In this document: positions 17,999 to 24,166 of the stretch, piece by piece
Layout of the letters: each line of letters starts with the position of its first letter
How positions within the stretch are numbered: the first letter of the stretch is position 1
Assembly (NCBI RefSeq): GCF_002222055.1
Contig: NZ_MUGS01000042.1
Coordinates: 1-37,596 of the forward strand
Source of the DNA: Flavobacterium araucananum
Lineage (GTDB): Bacteria; Bacteroidota; Bacteroidia; Flavobacteriales; Flavobacteriaceae
Length of the DNA stretch: 37,596 bases
Reading direction: 5' to 3'
Notes under the pieces: generated by a model
Told to the model about the DNA's origin: nothing
Seen by the model: the letters and a program-made list of their open reading frames with translations, nothing else
The model's database searches: none
Made by a program: the position numbers and the translations under genes

Positions 17999-18583
17999 AT
18001 GGCTGATCTGCATATTCCAGACGCTCTATTAGTAAAAAATTATGTCGATGGCAACGAAATTGCCCTGGCGACATTAATAAAAAGACACGAGTCTAAGATA
18101 TATGGATTTATATATTCAAAGATTGCTGATAGAGATATTTCAAACGATATTTTTCAAGATACTTTTATTAAGGTAATTAAAACCTTAAAAAGTAATTCCT
18201 ATAATGAAGAAGGTAAATTTTTGCCTTGGGTAATGCGTATTTCCCACAATTTGATTGTAGATCATTTTCGAAAAACCAAAAAAATGCCAATGTACAGAGA
18301 AACCGAAGAATTTTCGATTTTTTCTGTCATGTCAGATGATTCTTTAACGATCGAAAATAAAATGATTTTTGATCAGGTTGAGGTCGACTTAAAAAAGATA
18401 ATTGAAGAACTGCCATCAGATCAAAAAGAAGTGTTGGTAATGCGAATGTATCAGGATATGAGTTTTAAAGAAATATCTGAACTTACAGGGGTGAGTATCA
18501 ATACAGCATTAGGCAGAATGCGATATGCGCTTATGAATTTAAGAAAAATAATTGACAAAAATCAAATTATTTTAACCAACTAA
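17999..18583 (+). CDS. ECF-type RNA polymerase sigma factor
   Basis: 194 residues. Region 2 (~10-95) includes LATLIKRHESKIYGFIYSKI, ISNDIFQDTFIKVIKTL and FLPWVMRISHNLIVDHFRK, the -10 binding part of ECF sigma factors. Region 4 (~135-188) includes ELPSDQKEVLVMRMYQDMSFKEISELTGVSINTALGRMRYAL, the -35 reading helix-turn-helix. No anti-sigma factor or FecR homologue lies next to it, so it is not the PUL-type ECF/FecR pair, and it is separated from the PUL by two terminators. A conserved-looking 47-codon ORF follows after 50 nt, probably co-transcribed. The regulon cannot be told from sequence. Confidence 0.94.
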   Translation: MADLHIPDALLVKNYVDGNEIALATLIKRHESKIYGFIYSKIADRDISNDIFQDTFIKVIKTLKSNSYNEEGKFLPWVMRISHNLIVDHFRKTKKMPMYRETEEFSIFSVMSDDSLTIENKMIFDQVEVDLKKIIEELPSDQKEVLVMRMYQDMSFKEISELTGVSINTALGRMRYALMNLRKIIDKNQIILTN

Positions 18584-18633
18584 TACTATTTTAGGTAATA
18601 CCTCGTTATACTATAATAAAACATTTTGACAGT

Positions 18634-18777
18634 ATGGCGAAAATTTACTCTAAAAAGGCACTAGCTTCTAAAGATTTAAAACCTAAAAAAGAAGTTGTTT
18701 CTTTTTTACTAAATTACTCACAAGCGTTAACCGTTGTGAAAATTGAGGATAAAAGTTTTGAAATTATAGCTAATTAA
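18634..18777 (+). CDS. 47-residue microprotein downstream of the ECF sigma factor
   Basis: ATG at 18634, TAA at 18775-18777. The product begins MAKIYSKKALASKDLKPKK, continues with EVVSFLLNYSQALTVVKIED and ends KSFEIIAN. It is basic at the N-terminus, amphipathic in the middle (VVSFLLNYSQAL) and has no membrane segment or known domain. It lies 50 nt after the sigma factor stop on the same strand, and a terminator hairpin starts 63 nt after its own stop, so the two genes form a likely bicistron. Well-formed codon use and the operon position support a real gene. The pattern KPKKE..xFLLxYS.AL seems familiar from Flavobacteriaceae, but I cannot verify that here. A role as sigma-factor partner is only a guess. 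Confidence 0.65.
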   Translation: MAKIYSKKALASKDLKPKKEVVSFLLNYSQALTVVKIEDKSFEIIAN

Positions 18778-18840
18778 GCAGCCCACTACATTTGTCGGAT
18801 GTTTATTTCGAAAGAAAAACCAAATGGTCGTTTTGGTTAA

Positions 18841-18885
18841 AAGCTCACTATTTGTATGAAAATACAGGTAGTGAGTTTTTTTTTT
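18841..18885 (+). terminator. Rho-independent terminator after the sigma factor operon
   Basis: CTCACTA (18844-18850) pairs with TAGTGAG (18869-18875); the loop itself contains a smaller TGTAT/ATACA helix. A run of ten T follows directly. Confidence 0.85.
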
Positions 18886-19366
18886 GGTGTAATCTGAAAT
18901 GTTTTTTTTACTATTGTAAATTATTAAGACTATTCAATTATTTTATCCCCTAACTATCTCTATTTTAGTAGTAGTTCTAATATTGATCTGTTAAAATTTC
19001 ATATTTTAATCGATTTTTGTTTATTTATTCAATAATTAGTTTTATTTTGGTTAAAAAGTAAATTTTTATTCAACAGAATCTCCAAATAAGAGAGATTTGT
19101 GTATTAAAAATCTTTCAATATTGATAAAAACCAAAAATAGATAAAGTTAAAATAAGCGTTTAACCCCATAACCAGAAAATGTATGAAGAAAAATTACCCG
19201 CTGTGTTTTGTTTGTTGTAGATCTTAAAATTCAGAAAGAATAATAAGATTTGTGAGCGATTTTACGAAATATAATTGTGCTGTTTTTTTTAGCATTCCTA
19301 TTGATTTCGTAACCTCTTCTGGCAAATAACTTTAAAATTTTATTTAACAACCAAACTCAACCAAAA
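18886..19366. other. 481-bp gap without genes
   Basis: Very AT-rich, with no ORF, repeat or RNA gene that I recognise. A weak promoter for the next gene may be TTG at 19301-19303 and TAACTTTA at 19327-19334 (7 of 8 matches to TAnnTTTG, 23-nt spacer), giving a leader of about 25 nt. Confidence 0.4.
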
Positions 19367-20431
19367 ATGAAAAATAACCTTAAAATTTTATCCTTCCTAT
19401 TATTGATTAACAGTAGTATGTTTGCTCAAAAAGAGGAATTAAAAGAAGCGCAATCCTATTTTGCAAAAGGAAAAGTGCAGGAATCATTGGCAATTTTAAA
19501 AAAAATAGAATACCTCGTCATCAATGCGCCTGATGACGTAAAAACCGATTATTTTTTTACAAAAGGAAATGTATACAAAGATCTTGCAACAAAAAATATA
19601 GATGCCGCAGCCAATTTTACCCTGGCATCAGGCGCCTATCAGGATGTTCTTTTGTACGAAAATGAATCCCGAAACTATAGATATGCCTTCAAGGCAAGTT
19701 CGGCCCTAAAAGAGATGAAATCAAAACTTGTCGACGGAGCTTATAAAGACTACAAAGAAGGAAAATTTAAAGAGAGCTCAGATAAAAGTTACGAAGTGTA
19801 CCTCTTTGATAAAAAAGACACCTTAAACTTATACAACGCCGCCTCTTCGTCCTTGACCGCCAAAGATTATGTGTCTTCTATTAAATACTTTGAAGAGCTT
19901 AAAAAAATACAATATTCCGGAAAAGGAATGCTTTGGTACGCTACAAACAAAAAGACAAAAGAAGAAGAATCTTTTATTTCCAGAAGCGCCAGGGAATCCA
20001 GTGTAAATGAAGGACTTTACGAAAAACCAAGAAATGTATTCCCGCCTTCAAAGAAAGAAGAAATATTAACTTCTTTAGGATTTGCTTACTTAGAAAGAAA
20101 CGATTATTGCAATGCCGAGAAATATTATCAGGAAGGATTGCAAGTCAATGAAAATTGTGTAGACTGCTGTATAAATCTTGTATACGTTAAAATAGAACAA
20201 AAAAAGGAAATTGTAGATAAAATGGCAGCGCTGGGCAATAGCACAAAAGAAATGCAGCAATATGATAAGCTTGATGCTCAAAAAGACGAAATTGTACGAA
20301 GTGCGATTCCGTATCTTAAAAAAGCATTAACAATCGAGCCTAAAAACGAAAGTGCCATGAAGTCGCTTTTAGGGATCTACAGATCGCTAAACATGACAAG
20401 CGAATATAATGCCCTAAAAAGCAGCATGTAA
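19367..20431 (+). CDS. Secreted tetratricopeptide-repeat protein
   Basis: 354 residues with a signal peptide (MKNNLKILSFLLLINSSMFAQ), so exported to the periplasm or cell surface; no lipobox. TPR-like helical pairs recur: ELKEAQSYFAKGKVQESLAIL (~22-42), KLVDGAYKDYKEGKFKESSDKSYEVY (~120), LGFAYLERNDYCNAEKYYQEGLQ (~240-262) and AIPYLKKALTIEPKNESAMKSL (~313-336). Between the latter is a cysteine cluster, NENCVDCCINLVYV. It probably serves as a protein-interaction scaffold. Its partner is unknown and the neighbours give no hint: it is monocistronic, between a sigma-factor operon and a repeat element. Confidence 0.8.
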   Translation: MKNNLKILSFLLLINSSMFAQKEELKEAQSYFAKGKVQESLAILKKIEYLVINAPDDVKTDYFFTKGNVYKDLATKNIDAAANFTLASGAYQDVLLYENESRNYRYAFKASSALKEMKSKLVDGAYKDYKEGKFKESSDKSYEVYLFDKKDTLNLYNAASSSLTAKDYVSSIKYFEELKKIQYSGKGMLWYATNKKTKEEESFISRSARESSVNEGLYEKPRNVFPPSKKEEILTSLGFAYLERNDYCNAEKYYQEGLQVNENCVDCCINLVYVKIEQKKEIVDKMAALGNSTKEMQQYDKLDAQKDEIVRSAIPYLKKALTIEPKNESAMKSLLGIYRSLNMTSEYNALKSSM

Positions 20432-20479
20432 AATAAGGATATAAAATTAGTATATAAAATAAGACAGAAGCTGCTAAAC

Positions 20480-20701
20480 TGACCCATTGGATGTACTTGT
20501 TTTAACACATAGAAACATAGTTTTTTTTAGATAAAGAATGCAAAAAAGAAATACATTTCTTTTATATAGTTATAACTATATGCATTTTAAATAAGTGAAA
20601 CGCCTTTTTTAAAGATCCAAAATCTATGTTTCTATGTGTTAAATATATTTTTTTAGCCCCAGGCGAAGGAAACAGACGAAGTTATTATGTCGAACGGGTT
20701 A
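20480..20701 (-). repeat. Dispersed palindromic element, full-length copy 2
   Basis: Core 20502-20642 has the same inverted ends as copy 1, but its interior is reversed (GTGAAACGCCTTTTTT). The outer flanks match copy 1: TGACCCATTGGATGTAC on the left, then TTAGCCCCAGGCGAAGGAAA after the core. The right end, revcomp TTAACCCGTTCGACATAAT, runs to 20701. That right end overlaps the 3' end of the endonuclease III gene (stop at 20685-20687). Confidence 0.85.
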
Positions 20702-21356
20702 AAACTTTCTTTTTAGTAACTTCTTCAATTAATGATTTTTTTCCAATCGTTCTGGTGATAATATCTTTATCCAGATCCCAGCCTCTTGCCGGCGAATATT
20801 CACGTCCGTACCAAATAATCTGAAGGTGCAAATCGTTCCATAAATCTCTTGGAAATAATCTTTTGGCGTCTTTTTCAGTCTGTGTTACATTTTTTCCGCT
20901 CGAGAGATTCCATCGGTACATGAGCCTGTGTATATGAGTATCTACCGGAAAAGCAGGAACCCCAAAAGCTTGCGACATTACAACACTAGCTGTTTTATGT
21001 CCAACAGCAGGCAACTCTTCGAGTGCCTCAAAACTCTGTGGCACCTTGCCATCGTGTTTGTCAATCAAAATGTGCGATAAACCGTGAATTCCTTTCGATT
21101 TCATTGGCGATAAACCACACGGACGAATAATTTCTTTAATCTCCTCGACCGACATTTTTATCATATCATACGGATTATCAGCTTTTGCAAAAAGTAAAGG
21201 TGTAATCTGATTCACACGGACATCGGTGCATTGCGCCGAAAGTAAAACGGCAATCAGCAAGGTATACGGATCTTTATGGTCTAGCGGGATGGGTATAGTA
21301 GGGTAGAGTTCTTTTAACGTATTTATAACAAATGTTACGCGAGCTTCTTTATTCAT
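20685..21356 (-). CDS. nth: Endonuclease III-like DNA glycosylase/AP lyase
   Basis: 223 residues, close to E. coli Nth (211). It excises oxidised pyrimidines in base excision repair. LLSAQCTDVRVNQITPLLF (~38-56) and the helix-hairpin-helix LPAVGHKTASVV (115-126) are typical; catalytic Lys is K121 and catalytic Asp D139 (PVDTHIHR). The [4Fe-4S] cysteines are missing: E. coli HGRYTCIARKPRC corresponds to YGREYSPARGWDL, with Ser188 at the first Cys position and no Cys in the remaining tail. The final residues LTRST and the stop codon lie in the end of a repeat element, so the C-terminus has been rewritten by it. The start ATG is clear; it is divergent from the bcp gene. Confidence 0.92.
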   Translation of the reverse strand: MNKEARVTFVINTLKELYPTIPIPLDHKDPYTLLIAVLLSAQCTDVRVNQITPLLFAKADNPYDMIKMSVEEIKEIIRPCGLSPMKSKGIHGLSHILIDKHDGKVPQSFEALEELPAVGHKTASVVMSQAFGVPAFPVDTHIHRLMYRWNLSSGKNVTQTEKDAKRLFPRDLWNDLHLQIIWYGREYSPARGWDLDKDIITRTIGKKSLIEEVTKKKVLTRST

Positions 21357-21457
21357 TTCCGTATTTTTAATCTCGTAAAAATAGTATATTTTTTTGGAGT
21401 TGTGAATTGTGAGTTATAAATGATGAGTTAGGAGTTAGGAACATGATCTTTATGCGC

Positions 21458-21528
21458 AATCCAACAATCTAATAATCCAACAATCTAATAATCCAACAAT
21501 CTAAGAAGTCTAAAAATCTAAAAATCTA
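21458..21528. repeat. Short tandem repeats before the bcp start codon
   Basis: Three consecutive 16-bp units AATCCAACAATCTAAT (21458-21505, last base G in unit 3) are followed by two to three units of ~9 bp, CTAAAAAT. They end within ten bases of the bcp ATG at 21534. Such arrays can change length by slippage and would shift promoter or leader spacing. They fill the gap between the divergent nth and bcp genes. Confidence 0.8.
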
Positions 21529-21533
21529 AATAA

Positions 21534-21986
21534 ATGATAACATTAAAAGCCGGTGATAAAGCACCAAATTTTTCAGGAACAGATCAGGACGGAAAATCAC
21601 ATACACTGGCAGATTACGCCGGAAAAAAATTAGTAGTCTTTTTTTATCCTAAAGCAAGTACGCCGGGTTGCACCGCCGAAGCCTGCGATTTAAGAGATAA
21701 CTTCGAGCGTTTTAAAGCCAATAATTACGAGCTTTTGGGAGTAAGTGCCGATAGCCAGAAAGCACAAGCGAAGTTTAAAGACAAATACGAATTTCCTTTT
21801 CCGCTATTGGCAGACGAAGACAAATCTGTAATCAATGCATTTGGCGTTTGGGGACCAAAAAAATTTATGGGGAAAGAATATGACGGAATCCACAGAACCA
21901 CTTTTGTAATCGACGAAAACGGAATTATTGAAGAGGTTATTGAAAAAGTAAAAACAAAAGAACACGCAGCACAGATTTTGAAATAG
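21534..21986 (+). CDS. bcp: Thioredoxin-dependent peroxiredoxin, Bcp/PrxQ type
   Basis: 150 residues. It reduces hydrogen and organic peroxides using thioredoxin, in the cytoplasm. The thioredoxin fold starts LKAGDKAPNFSGTDQDG. The active site STPGCTAEACDLRD gives peroxidatic C46 and resolving C51, the five-residue spacing of atypical 2-Cys Bcp/PrxQ proteins. LLGVSADSQKAQAKF, FPLLADE and RTTFVIDENG are family signatures. Length equals that of E. coli Bcp within a few residues. No signal peptide. It is divergent from nth and followed by repeats; the leader contains tandem repeats. Confidence 0.95.
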   Translation: MITLKAGDKAPNFSGTDQDGKSHTLADYAGKKLVVFFYPKASTPGCTAEACDLRDNFERFKANNYELLGVSADSQKAQAKFKDKYEFPFPLLADEDKSVINAFGVWGPKKFMGKEYDGIHRTTFVIDENGIIEEVIEKVKTKEHAAQILK

Positions 21987-22095
21987 GTTTTTTTGAGCTT
22001 CATAGGTTCAAAGGTTCAGAGTTGCAAAGGTTCAGAGGTTTAGAATTGAAAGAAAATTTACCTCATGGTTCGCAAAGCTTTTTCAATAATTGGCT

Positions 22096-22540
22096 TTGCG
22101 AACTTTGTCTTTATCAAAAATAAATTAACCCGTTGCGTGTAATTAATTTTAACACATAGAAACATAGCTTTTTGATCTTTAAAAAAGGCGTTTCACTTAT
22201 TTAAAATGCACATAGATAGCTATGCGAAAGAAAGCAGAATAAAATCCGCGACAATCCGCATTTTTGCATAGCAAATCCGCGTCATCCGCGTACCATTTCA
22301 TCTCAAAGCTTTGCGAACTTTATCTTTATCAAACATAAATTAACCCGTTGCGTGTAATTAATTTTAACACATAGAAACATAGCTTTTTGACCTTTAAAAA
22401 AGGCATTTCACTTATTTAAAATGCACATAGTTAGCTATGCGAAAGAAAGGAGAATAAAATCCGCGACAATCCGCGTTTTTGCTTTAGCAAATCTGCGTCA
22501 TCCGCGTACCATTTCACCTCAAAGCTTTGCGAATTTTAGG
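22096..22540. repeat. Tandem ~215-bp repeat (copies 3 and 4 of the element, chimeric)
   Basis: Two units in direct repeat start with CTTTGCGAACTTT at 22096 and 22309, and a short third remnant starts at 22525. Each contains the outer end TAACCCGTTGCGTGTAAT (22126 and 22341), then TTAACACATAGAAACATAG (22149 and 22364) and AAAGGC(G/A)TTTCACTTA. Each then switches to another repeat, AATCCGCGACAATCCGC... CCGCGTCATCCGCGTACC, instead of the right half of the element. The offset between units is 213-216 bp. The array ends at the stop codon of the S24 repressor gene. 21987-22095 holds only TTCAGAGGTT-type simple sequence. Confidence 0.85.
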
Positions 22541-23219
22541 ATAAAAAATTAATCCGGATCGAAGCGGTAACCAGTGCAAGCGCTTTGATGCTGCTTACAG
22601 GGAATTCGATAGTATCGTGTTGCGGGTTTTGTGCTACCAGTTGCACATACTCTTTGCGTTGGGATGGTTTTATATATCTCGTAAAAAAAGTTTCATTGCT
22701 GTCATTGTTTATATATATAAGGTACAGCTCTCCCCATAAAATATTGTGTTCATGATTAGCTACTTTTTTGTAGATCACAATATCGCCACTTTTAAGCATA
22801 GGATACATACTATCGCCAATAACATACAAAGCGCCATCGCATTTTGAAAGCTTAGGGGTTTTGATATAATCTATAGGAGTTTTATTTTGGCTCCCACTAA
22901 ATAAATCGATAATTTCAGAAGTATTTTGAAGGTCGTAGAGCGGAATATCCTGATTAATTGCTGTTTTGTCTGTTTTTAAGGTCTCCAGAATCAGATTTTC
23001 TTTGTTAAAAACTGTAGGTCTTATCATGTTTCCTATTCCTGTCAAGAGCCATTCAGGATTAATATCCGGATAGTAGTGTAAAATTTTACATGCCTTATCC
23101 GTTCCCATATTATCGCTATTATCCAAAAATTTATTTGAAAACCCCAATAATTGGCAAAATTTATACTTGCTTATTCCTTTAAATTCAAGGAATATTTTGA
23201 CTCTCTCAGTCGCCCCCAT
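22536..23219 (-). CDS. HTH/S24 LexA-CI-like repressor
   Basis: 227 residues. The N-terminal ~65 residues (MGATERVKIFLEFKGISKYKF, DINPEWLLTGIGNM) are a helix-turn-helix of phage CI type; the DKACKILHYYPDINPEWLLTG pattern is common in Bacteroidota repressors. A linker (~66-115) leads to an S24 peptidase fold: GDSMYPMLKSGDIVIY with Ser137, then VANHEHNILWGELYLIY. The catalytic Lys would be expected in the strand FFTRYIKPS, but Arg181 occupies that place. No obvious Ala-Gly cleavage pair is seen in the linker. It is divergent from a small putative DNA-binding gene across an 87-bp region with two dyad operators. It suggests phage-like control, but no phage genes are near. Confidence 0.88.
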   Translation of the reverse strand: MGATERVKIFLEFKGISKYKFCQLLGFSNKFLDNSDNMGTDKACKILHYYPDINPEWLLTGIGNMIRPTVFNKENLILETLKTDKTAINQDIPLYDLQNTSEIIDLFSGSQNKTPIDYIKTPKLSKCDGALYVIGDSMYPMLKSGDIVIYKKVANHEHNILWGELYLIYINNDSNETFFTRYIKPSQRKEYVQLVAQNPQHDTIEFPVSSIKALALVTASIRINFLS

Positions 23220-23228
23220 CTATACGGT

Positions 23229-23271
23229 GTAATTTTTTACGTTAAAAATTTGCATTTGTGTAAGATATTAC
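23229..23271. promoter_or_regulatory. Twin operators GTAA-N4-TTAC between divergent regulators
   Basis: GTAATTTTTTAC (23229-23240) and GTAAGATATTAC (23260-23271) are identical dyads with 4-bp centres. The 15-bp context GTGTAANNNNTTACG is shared by both. Their centres are 31 bp apart, about three helical turns, which suits cooperative binding of dimers. The second ends 2 bp before the -7 element of the rightward gene. A further palindrome, AATTTTTTACGTTAAAAATT, spans 23231-23250. The likely binder is the adjacent S24 repressor or the small protein(s). Confidence 0.6.
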
Positions 23272-23281
23272 GCTATATTTG
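23249..23281 (+). promoter_or_regulatory. Promoter of the 70-aa gene
   Basis: TTTG at 23249-23252 and TATATTTG at 23274-23281, with a 21-nt spacer, match -33/-7 of the flavobacterial promoter. The ATG is at 23307, leaving a short leader. The operator at 23260-23271 lies inside the spacer, so binding there should block RNA polymerase. Confidence 0.6.
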
Positions 23282-23306
23282 TCCCGCCATTAATACAAAC
23301 ATAACA

Positions 23307-23519
23307 ATGGGTAAAAATATAAAAACAAAACCAAGTTATAATCATGATGTGCTAAAGATTATAAAAAGAAGGTACGGGTATTCGTTCGATTACCTGCGCA
23401 AGCTTATTCGCGGTGATCGTAATAATATTATGGCCGATGTGATTAAGGCCGAGTATAACAAGCTCAATAATGAGTCACTCAAAGCACTGGAGGATCAGGT
23501 CAGACGGTTTGATAATTAA
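23307..23519 (+). CDS. Small Cro-like putative DNA-binding protein
   Basis: 70 residues from the ATG at 23307. The frame stays open upstream to 23151, but that would overlap the repressor and its promoter region, and the promoter at 23274-23281 decides for the shorter form. The sequence contains HDVLKIIKRRYGYSFDYLRKL and IRGDRNNIMADVIKAEYNKL, strongly basic. Its YG.S..Y(L/I)R....G spacing looks like helix 2-turn-helix 3 of a Cro-type domain. The next gene encodes a paralogue. It sits divergently from the S24 repressor in the place where phages carry cro. The fold assignment is inference; I do not recognise a named family. Confidence 0.65.
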   Translation: MGKNIKTKPSYNHDVLKIIKRRYGYSFDYLRKLIRGDRNNIMADVIKAEYNKLNNESLKALEDQVRRFDN

Positions 23520-23586
23520 GTTGTTATGATTTTTTAGCATAAGCAAAGACTGTAGCAATACATTTAAAAAAAACAATAGTAGTCAA

Positions 23587-23594
23587 TAGGTTTG
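23587..23594 (+). promoter_or_regulatory. -7 promoter element of the 71-aa gene
   Basis: TAGGTTTG, an exact TAnnTTTG, lies 26 nt before the ATG at 23621; no clear -33 TTG. The second small gene may therefore be transcribed separately as well as by read-through. Confidence 0.45.
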
Positions 23595-23620
23595 CCCTAT
23601 TATACAATTAGCGTAACATA

Positions 23621-23836
23621 ATGGAGAAGAGTAAGACAAAAAGCTACAATTCGTATGATCCTAAAATTTTGGAGGCATTGTTTTTAAAATATGGTCTTTC
23701 AAAATATTACATACGTCAGAGTGTCAACGGATCTGTACACGGAGTTATACCGGACAGTATCAAAAAAGATTATGCTGCGATGGAAAAAGTAAGCAGGGAA
23801 TTTGTTACGATCCTGATTCAAAAAACCATGAGTTAG
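23621..23836 (+). CDS. Second small Cro-like protein, paralogue of the preceding gene
   Basis: 71 residues. At a constant offset of one it shares with the 70-aa protein Y24, G25, S27, Y30, R32, G37, D45, I47, K48 and Y51, and both start with a short basic segment ending K-T-K. That pattern (YGLSKYYIRQSVNG) resembles a helix-turn-helix recognition region. It lies 101 nt after the first, on the same strand, and upstream of the large surface-protein gene, so it may regulate that gene. No known family name. The similarity is read by eye, so paralogy is likely but not proven. Confidence 0.6.
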   Translation: MEKSKTKSYNSYDPKILEALFLKYGLSKYYIRQSVNGSVHGVIPDSIKKDYAAMEKVSREFVTILIQKTMS

Positions 23837-24166
23837 ATAGTATCAATACCAGACAATAAATAATACCAGAATTATTTCTACTCCTATATCAGCCTGAAAA
23901 CCCCAAGTTTTATAAGCCGGTTGTATCAAGAATACCTGTTAAGTTATCAAACAGGTAAAAATATTTTCTCTCTATAAGCCACATTGACAAAGATTCAATA
24001 GCGCCTATTTTTTTACACAACAATACCACACACATAAACGAATATCCCTAACCGGTATTTATATCGCCATACCTTTTAATCAACTGTTTTTTTTATGATG
24101 CAGGGTGAAAAGGATATGGTTTAAAACAATTTGAACAATTTTAAACAATTTTTAAAAAATTAGACA
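23837..24166. other. 330-bp leader region of the surface-protein gene
   Basis: No ORF. TACCTGTT (23933-23940) and AACAGGTA (23950-23957) form a perfect 8-bp inverted repeat around 9 nt, without a following T run, so it is an operator or leader hairpin candidate. Shortly before the ATG the motif AACAATTTT is repeated three times at ~11-bp spacing (24124-24151). TACCTTTT near 24070 is a weak -7 candidate. Confidence 0.4.

Noticed and set aside
17999..18583. ECF sigma/FecR regulation of the PUL
   Set aside because: No FecR-like anti-sigma gene is adjacent, the SusC lacks an obvious extra N-terminal signalling domain, and two terminators separate sigma gene and PUL.
20626..20823. 65-aa plus-strand ORF across the repeat element and nth
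   Set aside because: It runs through the palindromic repeat and then antisense to the well-supported endonuclease III gene.
22096..22540. CRISPR array
   Set aside because: The repeat unit is ~215 bp with no spacers, and there are only two units; the 16-bp array at 21458 also lacks spacers. No cas gene is present.
23151..23306. N-terminal extension of the 70-aa Cro-like protein
   Set aside because: It would overlap the S24 repressor gene and start upstream of the promoter and operators; the ATG at 23307 fits the promoter and its paralogue's N-terminus.
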